From Nematopogon swammerdamellus (Eukaryota; Arthropoda; Insecta; Lepidoptera; Adelidae): a DNA stretch of 64,000 bases. The stretch's first letter is position 1. The number at the start of each line of letters is the position of its first letter. A program made the translations under genes and the position numbers. The notes below the pieces were generated by a model. That model ran no database searches, was not told where the DNA came from, and worked only from the letters and a program-made list of their open reading frames with translations. The DNA is taken from NCBI GenBank assembly GCA_946902875.1, contig OX336340.1, forward strand, positions 2,898,351-2,962,350. The letters are read 5' to 3'. Positions 1 through 9,934 of the stretch are shown here, one piece after another.

Positions 1-110
1 AATTTTTTTTTATTGATATCGCGACCTTTTTTGCCGACCCATATGTCGCGCCATAAGGTGTCTAACGACGCCCATGGACATTCGGTCGTATGGGGGGGTT
101 GCAAAATGTA
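1..110 (-). repeat. SINE type D, antisense, cut by the window edge
   Basis: Poly-T, CGCGCCATAAGGTGTCTAAC, GACGCCCATGGACATTCGG. Matches the type D 3' half. Confidence 0.65.
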
Positions 111-377
111 TATTATAAAAATTTTACCGCTTTACCCACACGGTCGTCTCCGAGCAATGCTACAGGAGCCACATAGCTCGGACACGACAGTGAGTAAACC
201 CGTTAAATTTTTAATAATTTTCTCCATTATAAGTAAAAATGGGAAAAAGTTCGGCGACAAAACTGCGTGTGTAGGTGACACGGTGTGAAGGATAGACAAA
301 CATCCAAAGCTCTCCCATAAGGGTCCTCTTCCCGCAATTTTGTGACTTAACCCTAAATAGGGAACTCCTAAGCGGCA

Positions 378-552
378 ATGGGCGACTCCGGATCTGAAGA
401 TGGTGGTAGTCCCACTAGTATTCTCAAGAAACACAAGGGCGGTAAGAAAGAGCTGGTGACCACCATCGTGGTCCACGAGAGACCGTTCAAGCTCCTGTTC
501 ACGCAGGGACAGGACCTGGGAAGATCCTACGTGTCATCCGTCAAACCTTTGG
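378..552 (+). CDS. CFAP144: CFAP144-like exon 1
   Basis: Starts ATGGGCGACTCC and runs 58 codons plus one base. The donor GTTTAG is weak, but it is the one that gives an Asp codon with exon 2. The same frame runs on to a stop at 564-566 if unspliced. The start codon is the first ATG of the open stretch, and the encoded N-terminus is Gly/Ser/acidic-rich. Confidence 0.55.
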
Positions 553-3500
553 GTTTAGGTCAGTGAATGGAGGTATTTGTAGATTAATGTCAAATTTCAA
601 TTTTGTTTGTGAATTTGCGTCCACCACGGCAGCTTTGCCTGTAAAAGAAAATACCTGTGACCGTGCCGAGGAACCAAGAGTGCAGTTGACAGAGCTAAAT
701 TCACCTCTCCTCGCTAAGTGAGATGTCATGCCAGAAGATTTGCGGACTGTCGGCTGGGTTGTATAGAGTGTTAAATTAGTGTTGCAACGAATAGAGTATT
801 AGAGTACCGTGTGGGGCCGGTACTTTAAAAGAATAGCCCCACTGCATCTCTTCCCGTGTATGTCGTCAGAGGCGACTAAGGGATATGACTCCCTTCTTAT
901 ATTACTAGGTGTTAGGGTTTAACCCGCCCGGGTTGGTACCACCGCACTGAATGAAAGGTCGGTCGAAGCGGCGATGTAAATAGTTTGTGTTTTCCATCCA
1001 GTTCAGTGTAGCCGGCACGACCGAAGGAAAGCACTGACGTGGCACCAAGTTCACCCGGTGCTATGGGCAGACATCATGGATGTTGTAGGTGATGTAGCCA
1101 ACCGTGTCATAAAAAAAAACAAAAAACAAAAAATAATTAGACCATCTGCCGAATACTGAATATTCGGCAATTATTCAGTCTCAATTTTATGTTTTAAACA
1201 ATAGCATTTGTGTCTTTTTAATTTGTACGTATCATACAGACATTTGTATTTCAATTCAATAAAAAAAATTATTATATTTGCGACCTCTTAAAGTGTTGAC
1301 TGGTCGTTCAATTGAACAAAAGTGAGAAATGGCTACTGATCATTGAGGAGATTACACTTAGGGCGTTTTTGCACTTGCGACCGCACGACACGATTTGCGG
1401 TCACGTTTCTCAACACACGACGTACTGCATTGGTTTGACTCATACCTTCGTGGTCGCCAGCAACGTGTTAGAATTGACAATGACTTCTCTGATTGGTACG
1501 ATCTAACTGCTGGTGTTCCACAAGGTGGCGTGTTGTCTCCATTACTCTTCGCAATTTTTATAAATTTTGTCTCCAAACTCTTAGTTTCTTTCTACCACTT
1601 GTATGCCGATGACTTACAGCTATATCTGGGAGGTAGTACTGACGACATAGCTGGAATCATTGATGTGATCAATGCTGATCTGGCCACCATTTTTGGCTGG
1701 ACCAGATCCTTTGGACTCATCGTGAATCCGAATAAGTCTCAGGTAATGATTGCCGGAAGTCCTCGACTACTATCGAGGATTGACCGCGCTTCGTTGCCTG
1801 AGATTATGTACAACGGTACTGCCATACCATACGCTAGGGTTGTCAAAAACCTGGGAATCCTTATGGATGACACGCTATCTTGGCAGGCTCAGGTCAACGA
1901 GGTCAGTCGAAAAGTCTATGCTGCGGCGCACTCCCTGAGACGGCTTCAGAACCTTCTTCCGACCACTACAAAGACAATTCTAGCACAATCGTTGCTTCTC
2001 CCCATTCTTGATTATGCAGATGTATGTTACCTGGACGTTACTGAGGAACTCCTGGATAAGCTTGAGCGTCTGCAAAACATGTGTATACGATTCATTTTCG
2101 GACTACGCAAGTACGACCATGTTTCAGAATATCGCAGACGTCTCAAATGGCTCCCAATCCGTTACCGCAGGAATTCCCACATCCTTAGTCTTCTTTACTC
2201 TTGTCTTAACAACCCCTCTGCTCCCGAGTATCTATCTTCCCGTTTTCAGAACCTATCTTCTCACGGTGTCCCACTTCGGTCTAGTCATGACAATATTTTA
2301 GCTATCTCCTCTCATAAAACTGGTTTTTATACCAACTCATTTTCTGTTCACGCAGCTCGACTGTGGAATTCACTACCACACTTTATCCGACATTGTAAAT
2401 CGCTTCCCTTATTCAAAAAACACCTAAAACTGTATTACCTCCGTCAATGTGAAGTAAAAACTTAAAAAACAAAAACCACTTTTGCTTCATACTTACCTGG
2501 ATGGACAAGTATGTATATATGTATATTTATTTGTATATAATATTCTATATATTTAGTAATTTATGTGTATTAAACATGTATGGCTTATATTTTACTAGCA
2601 TGTAATTATATGTACGTATTAATAAGTATTCTTATTATTATTTTTATCTCCAATTGTCACGCAACTGTTTTGCTACTACCTACTTACATTCCACTATATT
2701 ATCGAATCTCAAACATCCAAAGGTTGACTGTAAGAAATCTCTGTAAGGGATAAGTCCGCCTTTGCACCTTATGTAAATTTTCCAATGTATTTGTTACTGT
2801 TTAATGTTTACTGGAGCAATAAAGAATTTTCTATCTATCTATCTACTGCACACGACATGTCGTTCGTACGTTTTTCCACTAGTGACGATTCAGCAACTAC
2901 ACGGCAGTCGCGGCTTGTTTGTAGTCTTCACGTGAGCACGCTCATCGTCGTCGTGTCGTGCGGTGCGTCGTCAGCAAGTTCCAACTTGTTTCGTACAGCC
3001 GCTATGTCGTCACCGCAAAAAAAACGTAACGACATAGCGGCACGGACGACATAGCCAAAAAGTCGTTTGCAAAACGTGTGTCGTGCTGTGCGGTGTCGTT
3101 GCGTGAGTAAACGGCTCATATAAATATATGGCGCTCGGAGTCGTGACCGCATTTTTTTTTTTTTTTTTTTTTTTTATTGAAACTGACACGGTTGGCTACA
3201 TCACCTACAACATCCGTGATGTCAGCCCATAACACCGGGTTGAACTTGGTGCCACGTCAGCGCTTCCCTTCAGTCGTGCCGGCTACACTGAACTGGTCGG
3301 AAAACACAAACTATTTACATAGCCGTTTCGACCGACCTTTCATTCAGTGCGGTGGTACCAACCCGGGCGGGTTAAACCCTACCACCTAGTTATATAAGAA
3401 GGGAGTCACATCCCTTAGTCGCCTTTTACGACATGCACGGGGAGAGATGCAGTGGGGCTATTCTTTTAAAGTACCGGCCCCACACGGTACAATTGTCGTG

Positions 3501-6293
3501 TCGTGTCGTCGCAAGTGCAAAAACGCCCTTATGTTGATTACTCTTACGTCGATAGATAGGGCACTACAGACTAACATGGCGCACTACAGACAATGTCACC
3601 AATGAAAGGGCCGCATGCGGCTACTTCGCATCAGTCGCGGTGCCACGCTCGTGTTGAGAGGTTGTTTCACGGAACGGAATAGGAAAAATCTCCTTCACTT
3701 ATAATACAATTTAAGAATATTTAAGAATCTTACTTGGTGGTAGGGCTTAACCCGCCCGGGTTGGTACCACCGCACTGAATGAAACGTCGGTCGAAACGGC
3801 TATGTAAATAGTTTGTGTTCTCCGACCAGTTCAGTGTAGCCGGCACGATCAAAGGGGGAAGCACTGACATGGCACCTAGTTCACCCGGTGCTACGGGCTG
3901 ACATCACGGACGTTGTAGGTGATGTAGCCAACTGTGTCAGTTTCCATAAAAAAAAAAAAAATAATATGATAGGAGTAATTTTTTGTCATAAAATAAATGT
4001 GTATTCTTTCTCATTTCTTTTTCTTTAAGTAGGTTTTTGGCGCGCTGAATATTCGGCCAAAATACTGTGCGGTATTCAGCCGAATAGTGAAAAAGTAGCA
4101 GATTAGGCCAAATACTGAATGGTTGCTGAATATTTGTTTTGACACTAGTCTAGTGTCAATACAACGTTTGAAGACCCCCAGGTTAAAGGCAACGGGAAAC
4201 ACACTCTCCGGAAGACAGTTCCAAACCATAGCGGTGCGACAAAGGAACGATTCTGAGGAACAACTGAGCAGCGTCTACCGGACTAGGACTGTCATGCAGA
4301 TATTTTTTTTTTTTCTTCTTTTATGATTCCACTGCAATCTGCTGCCGCGGCCGCAATAAGCAGTGACGCTGGTTGCTTCTCACGCTGGGATCTGGCTCTT
4401 ACTGGGGTGAGGTCCATTGACCCCATTACCCACTTCTTGTTTGGATTAAAATCCTGAGGTCAGGTTTGGGACGCTGTTCCTTTTTAACCTGGTGAACTTT
4501 ACGCTGTTGGAACCCATGAGGTGCCTTGCCGTTTCATTCGGATGGCGCTCGATGCGGTCTTTGTACCTTATGGTGTGGTTTTGGATTTCTTCTCGTACTG
4601 TCATCATTTCGAGATCCTGGTATATTAGTTTGTTACTAATATACCAGGGAATGTTGACGAGTCTCCTCAGTGTTTTTGTTTGAAATCGTTCCATAATATC
4701 AAGGTTGGCCTTGGCTGCTGTTCCCCAGAGCTGTATACCGTAAGTCCATACAGGCTTCAATATAGTTTTGTAGATAGCCATTTTGCTGTCTCTTGGGAGT
4801 TGTGATTGAGGGCCAACTAGCCAGTGCATCCCTCTCAGTTTGGCGTTGCATGTATGGCGTATGCAGATGTATGAATTTTTTTAACACTTCCAGATTCAAC
4901 GGTTGCGTCCAAGTTCTACGCCAAGGAGTACGGCGACCAAGTGTCGGAGCAGCAAGTGGAACAAGCTTTCCAGAAGATCAATGACATGTTCAGTAGCGGC
5001 CCGAGGGAGAAGTACACGCAACCTGTTCTAGACTCGCATAAGTAATTTTACATTAATTCTTAGTACCGTGTGGGGCCGGTACTTAAAAAGAATAGCCCCA
5101 CTGCATCTCTCCCCATGCATGTCATAAAAGGCAACTAAGGGATAAGGACAAGAGGCCGTGCTAAATGGCGACAGGCCCGCCACCTCTCACCTTGGCACGG
5201 TACTTCCACCGAGTCATGCAGCAGGTGGGTCTTCGTGCCTTACTTGCTGCTTGATCGATTTAATCTTGTTCGAATACTTTGCGAAACGTTGTGGTCGGTG
5301 TTGTGCTGTAATTTACCAGAGTTCTTGCAGCACAACACCGATTACTCTGCTTACCCCGATTGTCGGGATTCAGCGTGTGTGATATGTATGTATGTATTCT
5401 TAGTTACAATAATTGATGAACTACACCTTGTGTCGCGTCAAACGCGCATAAATTTCTAAATGGTCTGGTAAAATTTAACAACATGAAATGAAATTTTTTG
5501 TAATTTTTATGAAGTTACTCTAGTGACACAACAAAACGCCATTATAGGAGATATAATCTCTGGGCAGTGCCAGACTTGCAGGTGTTGTCAGGACTATGAT
5601 GAAATAGATTTTGAGAGGAATAAGACATGGAAGATTGGTGAACACAACAGGACTGCTTCTTCATAGAGTAATACCGTGCATTTGCTTGGCACACTACACA
5701 CACTAATATTGGTTTTGTTGTTACTCAAATAATATTTGTGCAATAATCTTCTCCTTCTCCATCCCACAGTTGTTAGAGACGAAAGTCTTTAAATAGAATA
5801 GAATTTCCCCCCGAGTACAGTCTCGGTTCCTTCAAGAGGCGTGAATAGGCACCTGTCAGGCGGGCCGCGTGTACGACCAAAAATCCATGAGTGTCGTTAG
5901 ACATCTTATGGGTGGCTCAACGCCACATGTCAGGGTTCTATAAAAAAAAACAATCAGTGCGTTCTGCCAGTAATGCCGCAGAGAGCTGAAATTTGAACCT
6001 TGACTATGGACGTCGTCCACAAATTTAAAGTCGCCCAGCGAGCTATGGAGAGAGCAATGCTCGGCATTTCTTTGATGAATAAAATCACGGCATCCTGTAA
6101 CTATTTGTTCCAGAACAAGTACAGACATAATAATATTTGTTGCAGCTATGGCTGGCATCAGGGCGTATCATTCGACAGCGCACCGCGCCACGACAGACGA
6201 TTCCACTACGGCATCAGAGACTCTTACCTGGTGAAGAGTCAGGTGCTCATCTTGTCCACCGATGCAAAGACTGGTAGAAACCATAAGAAATAG
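378..6293 (+). CDS. CFAP144: CFAP144/FAM183-like axonemal protein, three exons
   Basis: Spliced gene with exons 378-552, 4894-5041 and 6146-6293, giving 156 residues. Junction phases agree (G|AT makes Asp, AA|C makes Asn) and splice sites are G|GTTTAG, cttccag, AA|GTAATT and ttgttgcag. The C-terminal half has the signature I know from CFAP144/FAM183: GPREKY, then YGW, then PRHDRRF, then a short basic tail. Family members are about 130-150 residues and are microtubule-inner or axoneme-associated proteins of motile cilia, so sperm-flagellum expression is expected in an insect. The N-terminal 60 residues (acidic, then KKHKGGKK) match the family less well. Exon 2 reads straight into TAA if intron 2 is retained, so a 108-residue truncated form is possible. 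Intron 1 is about 4.3 kb of transposons. AATAAA at 6497-6502 could end the transcript. Family assignment is by remembered motif, not alignment. Confidence 0.68.
805..1128 (+). mobile_element. SINE, head A plus body
   Basis: Head A (TACCGTGTGGGGCCGGTAC ... GTCGTMARAGGCGACTAAGG) joined to the common body (GGTTGGTACCACCGCACTGA ... GTAGCCAACCGTGTCA) and a poly-A tract. Lies in intron 1 of the CFAP144-like gene. Confidence 0.85.
1395..2846 (+). mobile_element. 5'-truncated CR1-like non-LTR retrotransposon
   Basis: Inserted in the Harbinger-like MITE. An ORF of about 350 codons ends at 2465 and covers the RT palm onward (GVPQGGVLSPLLFAIFINF, intact YADDLQLY), then the thumb and C-terminal region (LPHFIRHCKSLPLFKKHLK). 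The 3' UTR has GGGATAAGTCCGCCTTTG, then AATAAAGAATTTT and a (CTAT)n tail. There is no endonuclease, so the copy is dead on arrival. A 130-bp copy of the same 3' end lies at 7328-7457. Confidence 0.85.
3150..3490 (-). mobile_element. SINE, head A plus body, nested in the Harbinger-like MITE
   Basis: Begins with a ~23-nt poly-T and ends at CACACGGTAC. Well-preserved body. Confidence 0.85.
3733..3962 (+). mobile_element. SINE body, 5'-truncated
   Basis: Starts at GGTGGTAGGG and ends in poly-A. Neither head is present. Confidence 0.8.
4440..4840 (-). pseudogene. jockey-type RT C-terminal fragment
   Basis: Minus-strand frame with LKPVWTYGIQLWGTAAKANL, RFQTKTLRRLVNIPWYISN and RHPNETARHLM, the conserved C-terminal end of jockey-clade reverse transcriptases. 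No catalytic core remains. Confidence 0.82.
4894..5041 (+). CDS. CFAP144: CFAP144-like exon 2
   Basis: Acceptor tttttttaacacttccag with a good pyrimidine tract. Encodes a helical segment (KFYAKEYGDQVSEQQVEQAF) and GPREKYTQPVLDSH. The donor AA|GTAATT overlaps an in-frame TAA. A SINE head begins about 22 bp past the donor. Confidence 0.7.
5064..5398 (+). mobile_element. SINE type B (head A with a different body)
   Basis: Head A is followed by GACAAGAGGCCGTGCTAAA, GGCGACAGGC, CACCTCTCACCTTGGCACGG, CAGCAGGTGGGTCTTC, CCGATTGTCGGGATTCAGCG and a (TGTA)n tail. Copies of the same arrangement are at 23350-23660 (+) and 8641-8945 (-). Confidence 0.78.
5805..5951 (+). repeat. SINE type D fragment
   Basis: CCCCCGAGTACAGTCTCGG, GGCACCTGTCAGGC, GTCGTTAGACATCTTATGGG, poly-A. 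Related copies: 1-110 (-), 19185-19350 (+), 19738-19895 (+), 44308-44482 (+), and a copy split by the Transib-like element (48848-48914 plus 50253-50353). Confidence 0.7.
5954..6090 (+). pseudogene. RTE-type RT fragment
   Basis: AATCAGTGCGTTCTGCCAGT... with AAAGTCGCCCAGCGAGCTATGG, paralogous to the better copy at 14654-15118. Confidence 0.7.
6146..6293 (+). CDS. CFAP144: CFAP144-like exon 3 (terminal)
   Basis: Acceptor aatatttgttgcag. Encodes YGWHQG, the family-diagnostic RHDRRFHYG and a basic C-terminus ending NHKK before TAG. Directly upstream (about 5954-6090) is an RTE-type retroposon fragment in the same reading direction, which should not be taken as part of this exon. Confidence 0.72.
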
Positions 6294-6520
6294 GTAGATA
6301 GAGGAGCCAAGCTATGTTTCAGAAACTATTTATATTTAACTAGATACTAAACATCTTTTTGTAATGGTTATGAAAATGAATGAATTTTTGTTTTTATTTT
6401 ATTTAGGTATGTTTGTTATATTGTCTTAGTAAGTTTATTCATAAGTAGTTTAGTTTAGTATTCATTGAATTTTTTGATTGTGAAAATGAATTGGAAAATA
6501 AATTATATTTTCTTGCTTTC

Positions 6521-7080
6521 CTTTTTTAGGGTTCCGTACTGTAGATCTTATTACTAAGCCTACTCCGTCTGTCTGTCCGACCTTTAAAACCATAATAGTT
6601 AAAATTTGCACAAGAATATGTGTCATTTATTATGCCAGATATCCCAAATAATTATAAAAAGCAAAAAGTAAAAAATTAAGGGGGTCTCCATAAAACAAAA
6701 TGTTTTTTTTGTTTTTTCGATGTTTTTTGCTCTATCATAAAAACGATAATACATACAATCGTCAAACGTGGTGTCAATCAAACTCAAAAGCTTATCGACT
6801 ACTGAACGTTGAGCCTCACTACGCCGCGAATCTCTACTCTTCCAGTCCCTAACAGCCCTCGTGCTCCGTGCTGTCGTCTGCATAGCTGTGTATCATGCCC
6901 ACGGACAGTAGATAGTTTATAAAGATTAAGAAAAACGTAGGCGACAGCACAGAGCTCTGCGGAACACCAGCGTTCAAATTGGCAAACTCAAAAGCAAAAC
7001 AACAAATAATAAAACCCGGCCAATTGCGTGATGGTACCGAACCCTCGGCGCGCGATCCGACTCGCACTTGGCCGGTTTTT
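6521..7080. repeat. lepidopteran 'gggttccgta' dispersed repeat, interrupted
   Basis: Starts AGGGTTCCGTACTGTAGATC, contains GTCTGTCTGTCCGACC and GGGGGTCTCCATA, ends CGACTCGCACTTGGCCGG. An RT fragment (GVPQSSVLSPTFFLIFINYL and YADDSTEHE, minus strand, about 6860-6990) sits inside it. Other copies: 17262-17450, 17590-17785 (inverted), 50815-51130, 62695-63112. Confidence 0.75.
6860..6990 (-). pseudogene. RT fragment with YADD
   Basis: NLNAGVPQSSVLSPTFFLIF ... SYADDSTEHEGC then stop. Only RT motifs B and C remain. Confidence 0.65.
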
Positions 7081-7176
7081 CTTTCAGAACAACAATTCTC
7101 AAATTTATTGATCCTGTGAACGTAGCAAGGATCCCAATTGATTGGTTTACTCTTGTTAAAAATACGGGCCACTCAC

Positions 7177-7269
7177 CAGTCCTGGAGCCCTCCCTGGAGG
7201 ATCCGATGTCATCGGTGACCGTCTCTGTGACAACCTCCGCATTGTCTTGTTCACTGGCGTGGCTGAAGC
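7177..7269 (-). CDS. second exon of the secreted protein
   Basis: Bounded by ttacattacag and GTGAGT and open throughout in phase 1. Composition is acidic and Ser/Thr-rich with no cysteines, so not a classical disulfide-knotted peptide. Confidence 0.6.
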
Positions 7270-9580
7270 CTGTAATGTAACAACATAAGACAGTGGAAAA
7301 AAACATTATAGCAGCTGTTCCTTAATTACTTAAAGGTTGACTGGGAGAAATCCCTGTAAGGGATAAGTCCGCCTTTGCCCCTCATGTAAATTACTTATCG
7401 TTTCTTACTGTAAAATGTTTTGGAGCAATAAAGTATTTCTATCTATCTATCTATCTACTTCGGCGGCACATTTCTAAGTGGTCTCTGACGTCACACACTG
7501 CCAACTACAATTTTACACTTTTTGTTTTTTTTTTGGAATCTGACACGGTTGGCTACATTTTTTTATTTTTTTTTTATGGAGTCAGTGCTTCCCTTCATTT
7601 CATGTCGGCTACACTGAACTGGATGGATAACACGTAGCCGTTTCGACCGCCGTTTCGCTCAGTGCGGTGGTACCAACCCGGCCGGGATAAACCGTACCAC
7701 CTAGATTTGATCAAAGGAAATTCCCATACTGGAATGAGACTTGGAAATTTTCTAGGCGGTTGAACCATTGCATCCTTAGTTAGTAACTATGCAAAAATAT
7801 ATTTTGGTATTTTAGGGGGGAGGGGAGGGGGAGGGATTGAACCACCAAAACCGCCCTCTCGGCACGCCTATGCTTGTCGGCATTATCGGAAAATGTCTGT
7901 ATGCAAAATTTTCGTGAAAAATATTAAGAGACATTCATCACGGTTATCCTAGAGCCATCAAACCAGTTTCTCTGGTTCTAAGTCTAAACTTACTAAGAAA
8001 TAATTTGGTTTGTTTTTAGTTGAAACATTCGATGACTCTACGAGAGTGTTTGTAGAGTGTTCACTATCACTCCGACATTAAATCATTACTATGTACGGGT
8101 GAGCTGTAGTATAAGGCAGGTTTGGTTGAAGATTGCCGGTAGTTGGGACTGATAGGCGAGGGTCTAAGGAGCTATTAGCAAAAAAAAGTTTTGTGCGGAG
8201 ACTTGTACTTTCGGAGAAAAAAATTGTTTAAAAATTTTTTCATACAAAAAAAAAAATATTTTTTTTAACGCACAAAAACATTGGTTTTTAATATAAATGT
8301 ATGTAAAAACAAGGGAAGTGGTATGGGTGAATGTTTTGGTGGTTTAAAAAAAAATAACCAGGGTTTACGCGACGCATCTTCTATAAATTAACCCTAACCT
8401 AATGTTGAGGCGGCGCATGTCGTTTTTGCATAAATTCCTATTCAAAATAAATGTTTTGGTGCATTTAAAAAAATAAAATAAAAAATCGAAAATTTAATTT
8501 TGTATGAAAAATATTTTTTTCAAAATTTTTTTTCTCCGCCAAAAAATTTTTTTTTGCTAATAGCTCCTTAGACCCTCGCCTATCATTCCCAGCTACCGGC
8601 AATCTTCAACCAAACCTGCCTTATACTACAGCGCACCCCTATGTACATACATACTACACACTGTATCCCGACAATCGGGATAAGCAGATTAATCCGTGGT
8701 GTGCTGCGAGAACTCAGGTAAATTACAGCACAACAACGACCATTACGTTTAGTGACAACCGGGACAAGATAACTATCAAGCAGCAAGGCACGAAAACCCA
8801 CCTGCTGCATGACTCGGTGGGAGGACCCTACCAATGTGAGAGGTGGCTATCCTGCCGCTCTTTAGCGCGGAATCTTGTCCTTATCCCTTTGTCGCCTTTT
8901 AGGTACAACATGCATGGGGAGAGAATGTGATCCGAAATTAAATCAGTACTAAAACCGGACAGGGCTATTCGTAGGTATGAGGTTTTGGTGGTTTAAAAAA
9001 AAATAACGCATCTTCTATAAATTAACCCTAACCTAATGTTGAGGCGGTGCATGTCGTTTTTGTATAAAACAGGAGAAACATGAGACTACCCGGTCTTGGT
9101 TTTCCTGCGAATAGCCTCGGTATGACATGAGGGCTATTCGTAGATATACCTGCATGCAGGTATACCTACGAATAGACACTTCCACTAAAACCACAAAAAA
9201 TTAAAAACCACAGATTTTAAATTGGAACGACTCGATGGCGCTTTAGTGGTGTTTTTACTGTTGGTGGATATGGGAATGCAAGGAAAACATTAGTTATATC
9301 GATAGAAAGAGCAAGTGATAAAACTGTAATCCGCAAGAGGTCAATAACCTGTGGTTGCATCCACAATCATTTAGACTGCAATTCTTATTCGCGAGCTTTC
9401 CAACCACTTCCCATCAGATCAGTGCCGAAAGCAGTATTTGAAACAATAGGTAGGCGATAGAATATTCTTGAAATTATTGAATGTGATACGTGGAACAAAA
9501 TATCAAACTAGCAGTCACCGGCGACGAGACTTACCGGCCAGAAGCAACGCGCTTAGCGCAACCACCAACAGGTACTTCAT
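7177..9580 (-). CDS. small secreted protein, first two coding exons
   Basis: Exon 1 is 9580-9535: ATG followed by a textbook signal peptide (MKYLLVVALSALLLAG) and donor G|GTAAGT. Exon 2 is 7269-7177: acceptor ttacattacag, 31 codons rich in Glu/Asp/Ser/Thr (SHASEQDNAEVVTETV...), donor G|GTGAGT. Both junctions are phase 1, so the exons join in frame to 46 residues, with signal cleavage likely just before or after SHASEQ. I found no convincing third exon downstream on this strand: the next 1 kb is a dispersed repeat with an RT fragment, followed by the antisense of the CFAP144-like gene. The product is an extracellular acidic peptide or the start of a larger secreted protein. I do not recognise the family. 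Confidence 0.6.
7328..7457 (+). repeat. 3' end of the same CR1-like family
   Basis: Shares GGTTGACTG, GGGATAAGTCCGCCTTTG, GGAGCAATAAAG and the (CTAT)n tail with the copy ending at 2846. 5'-truncated to the UTR. Confidence 0.8.
7530..7710 (-). mobile_element. SINE body, antisense, degenerate
   Basis: Internal deletion around 7557-7580 replaced by a T-rich tract. The remaining body reads to GGTGGTACCAACCCGGCCGG. Confidence 0.7.
8097..8638. mobile_element. long-TIR MITE, copy 1 (8-bp duplication)
   Basis: Inverted repeats of about 80 bp starting GGGTGAGCTGTAGTATAAGG and ending CTACAGCGCACCC, flanked by CTATGTAC on both sides. Interior is A/T-rich with an inner module (AACCCTAACCTAATGTTGAG, GCATGTCGTTTTTG). 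No ORF. An 8-bp duplication fits hAT, P or Merlin; the GGG end argues against typical hAT. Confidence 0.85.
8641..8945 (-). mobile_element. SINE type B, antisense copy
   Basis: Starts with the (TACA)n tail, then ATCCCGACAATCGGGATAAG, CCACCTGCTGCATGACTCGG and head A remnants (TTGTCGCCTTTTAGG). Directly abuts the MITE ending at 8638 and its target duplication. Confidence 0.75.
9535..9580 (-). CDS. signal-peptide exon of the secreted protein
   Basis: Fifteen codons plus one base: Met-Lys-Tyr then a Leu/Val/Ala core, ending at a strong GTAAGT donor. This is a typical insect secreted-protein first exon. The frame is set by exon 2. Confidence 0.65.
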
Positions 9581-9934
9581 CTTGGAGGCTCCGTATACCG
9601 GTACCACGCAGTAGAACAACTCCTCCGAATAAAGCCGGCTCACAAACCGGTCCACTGAACGCGCTCCGCACCAGCACTTCACGAAAACTGACAGAACATC
9701 GACAGAACGTCGAATTTTTTGGCTTTTTTGACGCTAAACAGTGACGTTGACCAATAGAGGCCCACCACGATCGATAAAGAGCCAATGATAACAATTTCGA
9801 TAAAGCTTCGAACAAATGGCTAAATCCGATTCGGTACTTGCGTAAACTACAAATTGTCAAACCGTACTATGTTGGCTGATACGTAATGTAACTACATCGA
9901 TTTAATTTATTTCCCTTGTATCTATAACGATAAA

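Larger units (their letters stand above)
1361..3528. mobile_element. Harbinger-like MITE with two nested retroposons
   Basis: Terminal inverted repeats GGGCGTTTTTGCACTTGCG at 1361 and 3528, flanked by TTA on both sides (1358-1360 and 3529-3531). A 3-bp TWA duplication with GG-starting ends is the PIF/Harbinger rule. Removing the CR1-like insertion (about 1395-2847) and the antisense SINE (about 3150-3490) leaves about 390 bp with no transposase, rich in GTCGT repeats. Confidence 0.75.

Noticed and set aside
6240..6275. Possible third exon of the minus-strand secreted protein (after tttctaccag)
   Set aside because: It would give a short peptide then stop, and it lies antisense to CFAP144-like exon 3. 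The splice match is probably accidental.
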